Source: Streptococcus gordonii
Lineage (GTDB): Bacteria; Bacillota; Bacilli; Lactobacillales; Streptococcaceae
Length of the DNA stretch: 64,000 nt
Direction of reading: 5' to 3'
NCBI RefSeq assembly: GCF_001553855.1
Contig: NZ_LQWV01000001.1
Location: 124,001-188,000 of the forward strand
The position numbers were made by a program, and so were the translations under genes. The notes beneath the pieces were generated by a model that did no database searches, was not told the DNA's origin, and was given only the letters and a program-made list of their open reading frames with translations. Positions 63,007-64,000 of the stretch are shown here, piece by piece (positions within the stretch are counted from its first letter, which is position 1; every line of letters starts with the position of its first letter).

Positions 63007-64000
63007 TAGCCATGGACCTCCTTAAAATATCCTTGTTTTATTAAATGCCTATAAAGGACGGCAGCCAAAAGCAAAAGTCCAAGAGCTGAGATTCGCAGCG
63101 ACATCTCCAAGTCCATACCAAATAGTAAGGATAAGCAAAGAGGGAACACAAGAACCAAGATGCCAATTCCTCCAGACAAGATAGCCGAAAAACTTTGCTT
63201 AATAACAATCATTTCATTGTCCCAGATGAACTTAGGATAATGAAAATTGACCACAAGTCCCTGAAGAGCTGTAAACAGTGAATAAGCCAGTGAAATAAGG
63301 ACCAAATCCACTACTTGCAATCCTCCTAGCGAGAAACGCCAAGTCAGAACAGGCAAGCCCAGCAGCAAGGCTGTGAAATGTAAGGACACCGTCAAGGCCA
63401 GCTTTGCCATCATTATCTGCCTCATAGAAACCGGGAGCGTCTGAAGCAGCCAAATCTCTTCCCCCTCTAAGGAAATACTGACAGCTGCAGGATTGGAAAT
63501 ACTGAGACAGCCAGCCAGTAATAGGGGTAAAAATTCTCGGCTATCGCTGAGTCCTATCGAAGAAAAGAGGACATCAGGACTCATAAAACAAAGCGAGATG
63601 GCTAAAACGATGATTAAAATAGTTCCTAGTCCACTATTGAGCATATAAAGATAGGAACTCACAAAATTCGCAAATTCTCTCCTATAAAGAGCCATAAAGG
63701 GAGACTTCTGCCAGCTTCTATAGACTTTGCTTTCTGACTTCACTCCTGTTATCATCTGATTTATTTTTAAATAATTTCTACTTAAATACCTCAGAAAAAG
63801 TCCTGTCAGCGCAAACGAGACAAACATCAACAAAAGGCTAGACCACCAGAAATGCTGAGGGTTAAAAAACAAGCTTGCCGGAGGATAGAGAGAAGTCAGC
63901 TGCTTGGTAAGCAAGAGACCAACATTTTCCGCTGACAGTCCAGCTCTCATAGCCCACATACTGCCTGTTGCCAGCCCCAAAAGCAAGAAGAGAGAAAAAA
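63006..64000 (-). CDS. ABC-type transporter permease (partial, N-terminus outside window)
   Basis: The frame is open to the right edge, so only the C-terminal 330 or so residues are seen. At least eight hydrophobic segments are visible (LLLMFVSFALTGLFLRYLSR, GTILIIVLAISLCFM, LLLAGCLSISNPAAVSISLE, LGLLLLAAVLYRHL). The central SLEGEEIWLLQTLPVSMRQI segment, with Glu-Gly-Glu and a loop before LPVS, is typical of large ABC-2-like permeases in Gram-positive bacteria. An ATPase partner would be expected just outside the window. The substrate is unknown. Confidence 0.75.
   Translation of the reverse strand, partial: FSLFLLLGLATGSMWAMRAGLSAENVGLLLTKQLTSLYPPASLFFNPQHFWWSSLLLMFVSFALTGLFLRYLSRNYLKINQMITGVKSESKVYRSWQKSPFMALYRREFANFVSSYLYMLNSGLGTILIIVLAISLCFMSPDVLFSSIGLSDSREFLPLLLAGCLSISNPAAVSISLEGEEIWLLQTLPVSMRQIMMAKLALTVSLHFTALLLGLPVLTWRFSLGGLQVVDLVLISLAYSLFTALQGLVVNFHYPKFIWDNEMIVIKQSFSAILSGGIGILVLVFPLCLSLLFGMDLEMSLRISALGLLLLAAVLYRHLIKQGYFKEVHG

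Overview
The window is chromosomal DNA of a low-GC Gram-positive coccus of the genus Streptococcus, most likely the mitis/sanguinis side of the genus. Evidence: the uppS-cdsA-eep-proS order, PolC-type replicase, ClpL with its Asn-rich start, the scrA/scrB/scrR sucrose locus, MntR/ScaR-type regulator, DUF3114, DUF3013 and DUF1129 proteins, and a 6S RNA downstream of rarA. I cannot name the species.

Layout. 1-7.2 kb: the 5' part of a large BTAD/ATPase transcription regulator (runs off the left edge), DUF3114, a metal-dependent repressor, a MarR-EVE pair, a CPBP protease and a nucleotidyltransferase. 7.2-13.4 kb (minus): dtd, rel, rsmE, prmA, a GNAT, a frameshifted NUDIX gene and DUF3013. 13.5-15.1 kb (plus): rarA, 6S RNA and tRNA-Lys(CTT). 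The 3' end of that tRNA is the target of a 5.1 kb integrated element (15084-20228): integrase, DUF3173 protein, Rep_trans-type initiator/relaxase, a large origin-like dyad, a Cro/CI-type regulator, a small ORF, an LtrA membrane protein and an IS30-type transposase remnant. A second small AT-rich accessory patch (20.3-21.8 kb) holds a divergent pair of unknown genes with strong promoters.

21.9-31.6 kb (minus): GlsB-type membrane protein, a small membrane protein, pepS, a large protein joining a beta-helix-like N-terminus to two CbxX/CfqX AAA domains, two very small ORFs, and polC. 31.8-39 kb: two small extracytoplasmic proteins, a PH-domain protein, proS, eep (site-2 protease), cdsA, uppS and yajC, an envelope and translation cluster. 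39-46 kb: clpL with an unusual promoter carrying two CopY/BlaI-type dyads, then the divergent sucrose genes scrA versus scrB-scrR. 46-57 kb: class C acid phosphatase, nusB-Asp23-efp, an SPFH/zinc-ribbon pair, pepP, uvrA, corA, DUF1129 and a GNAT. 57.4-62.5 kb: two divergent sets of membrane-anchored proteins of unknown function. The right edge holds a DUF1648 protein and the C-terminal part of an ABC-type permease.

Most of the window is ordinary core genome. The least explained parts are the beta-helix/twin-AAA gene and its small upstream neighbours, the clpL control region, the mobile element origin-like dyad, the divergent accessory pair after attR, and the membrane-protein cluster near the right end. 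All calls come from reading the sequence; no database search was run.
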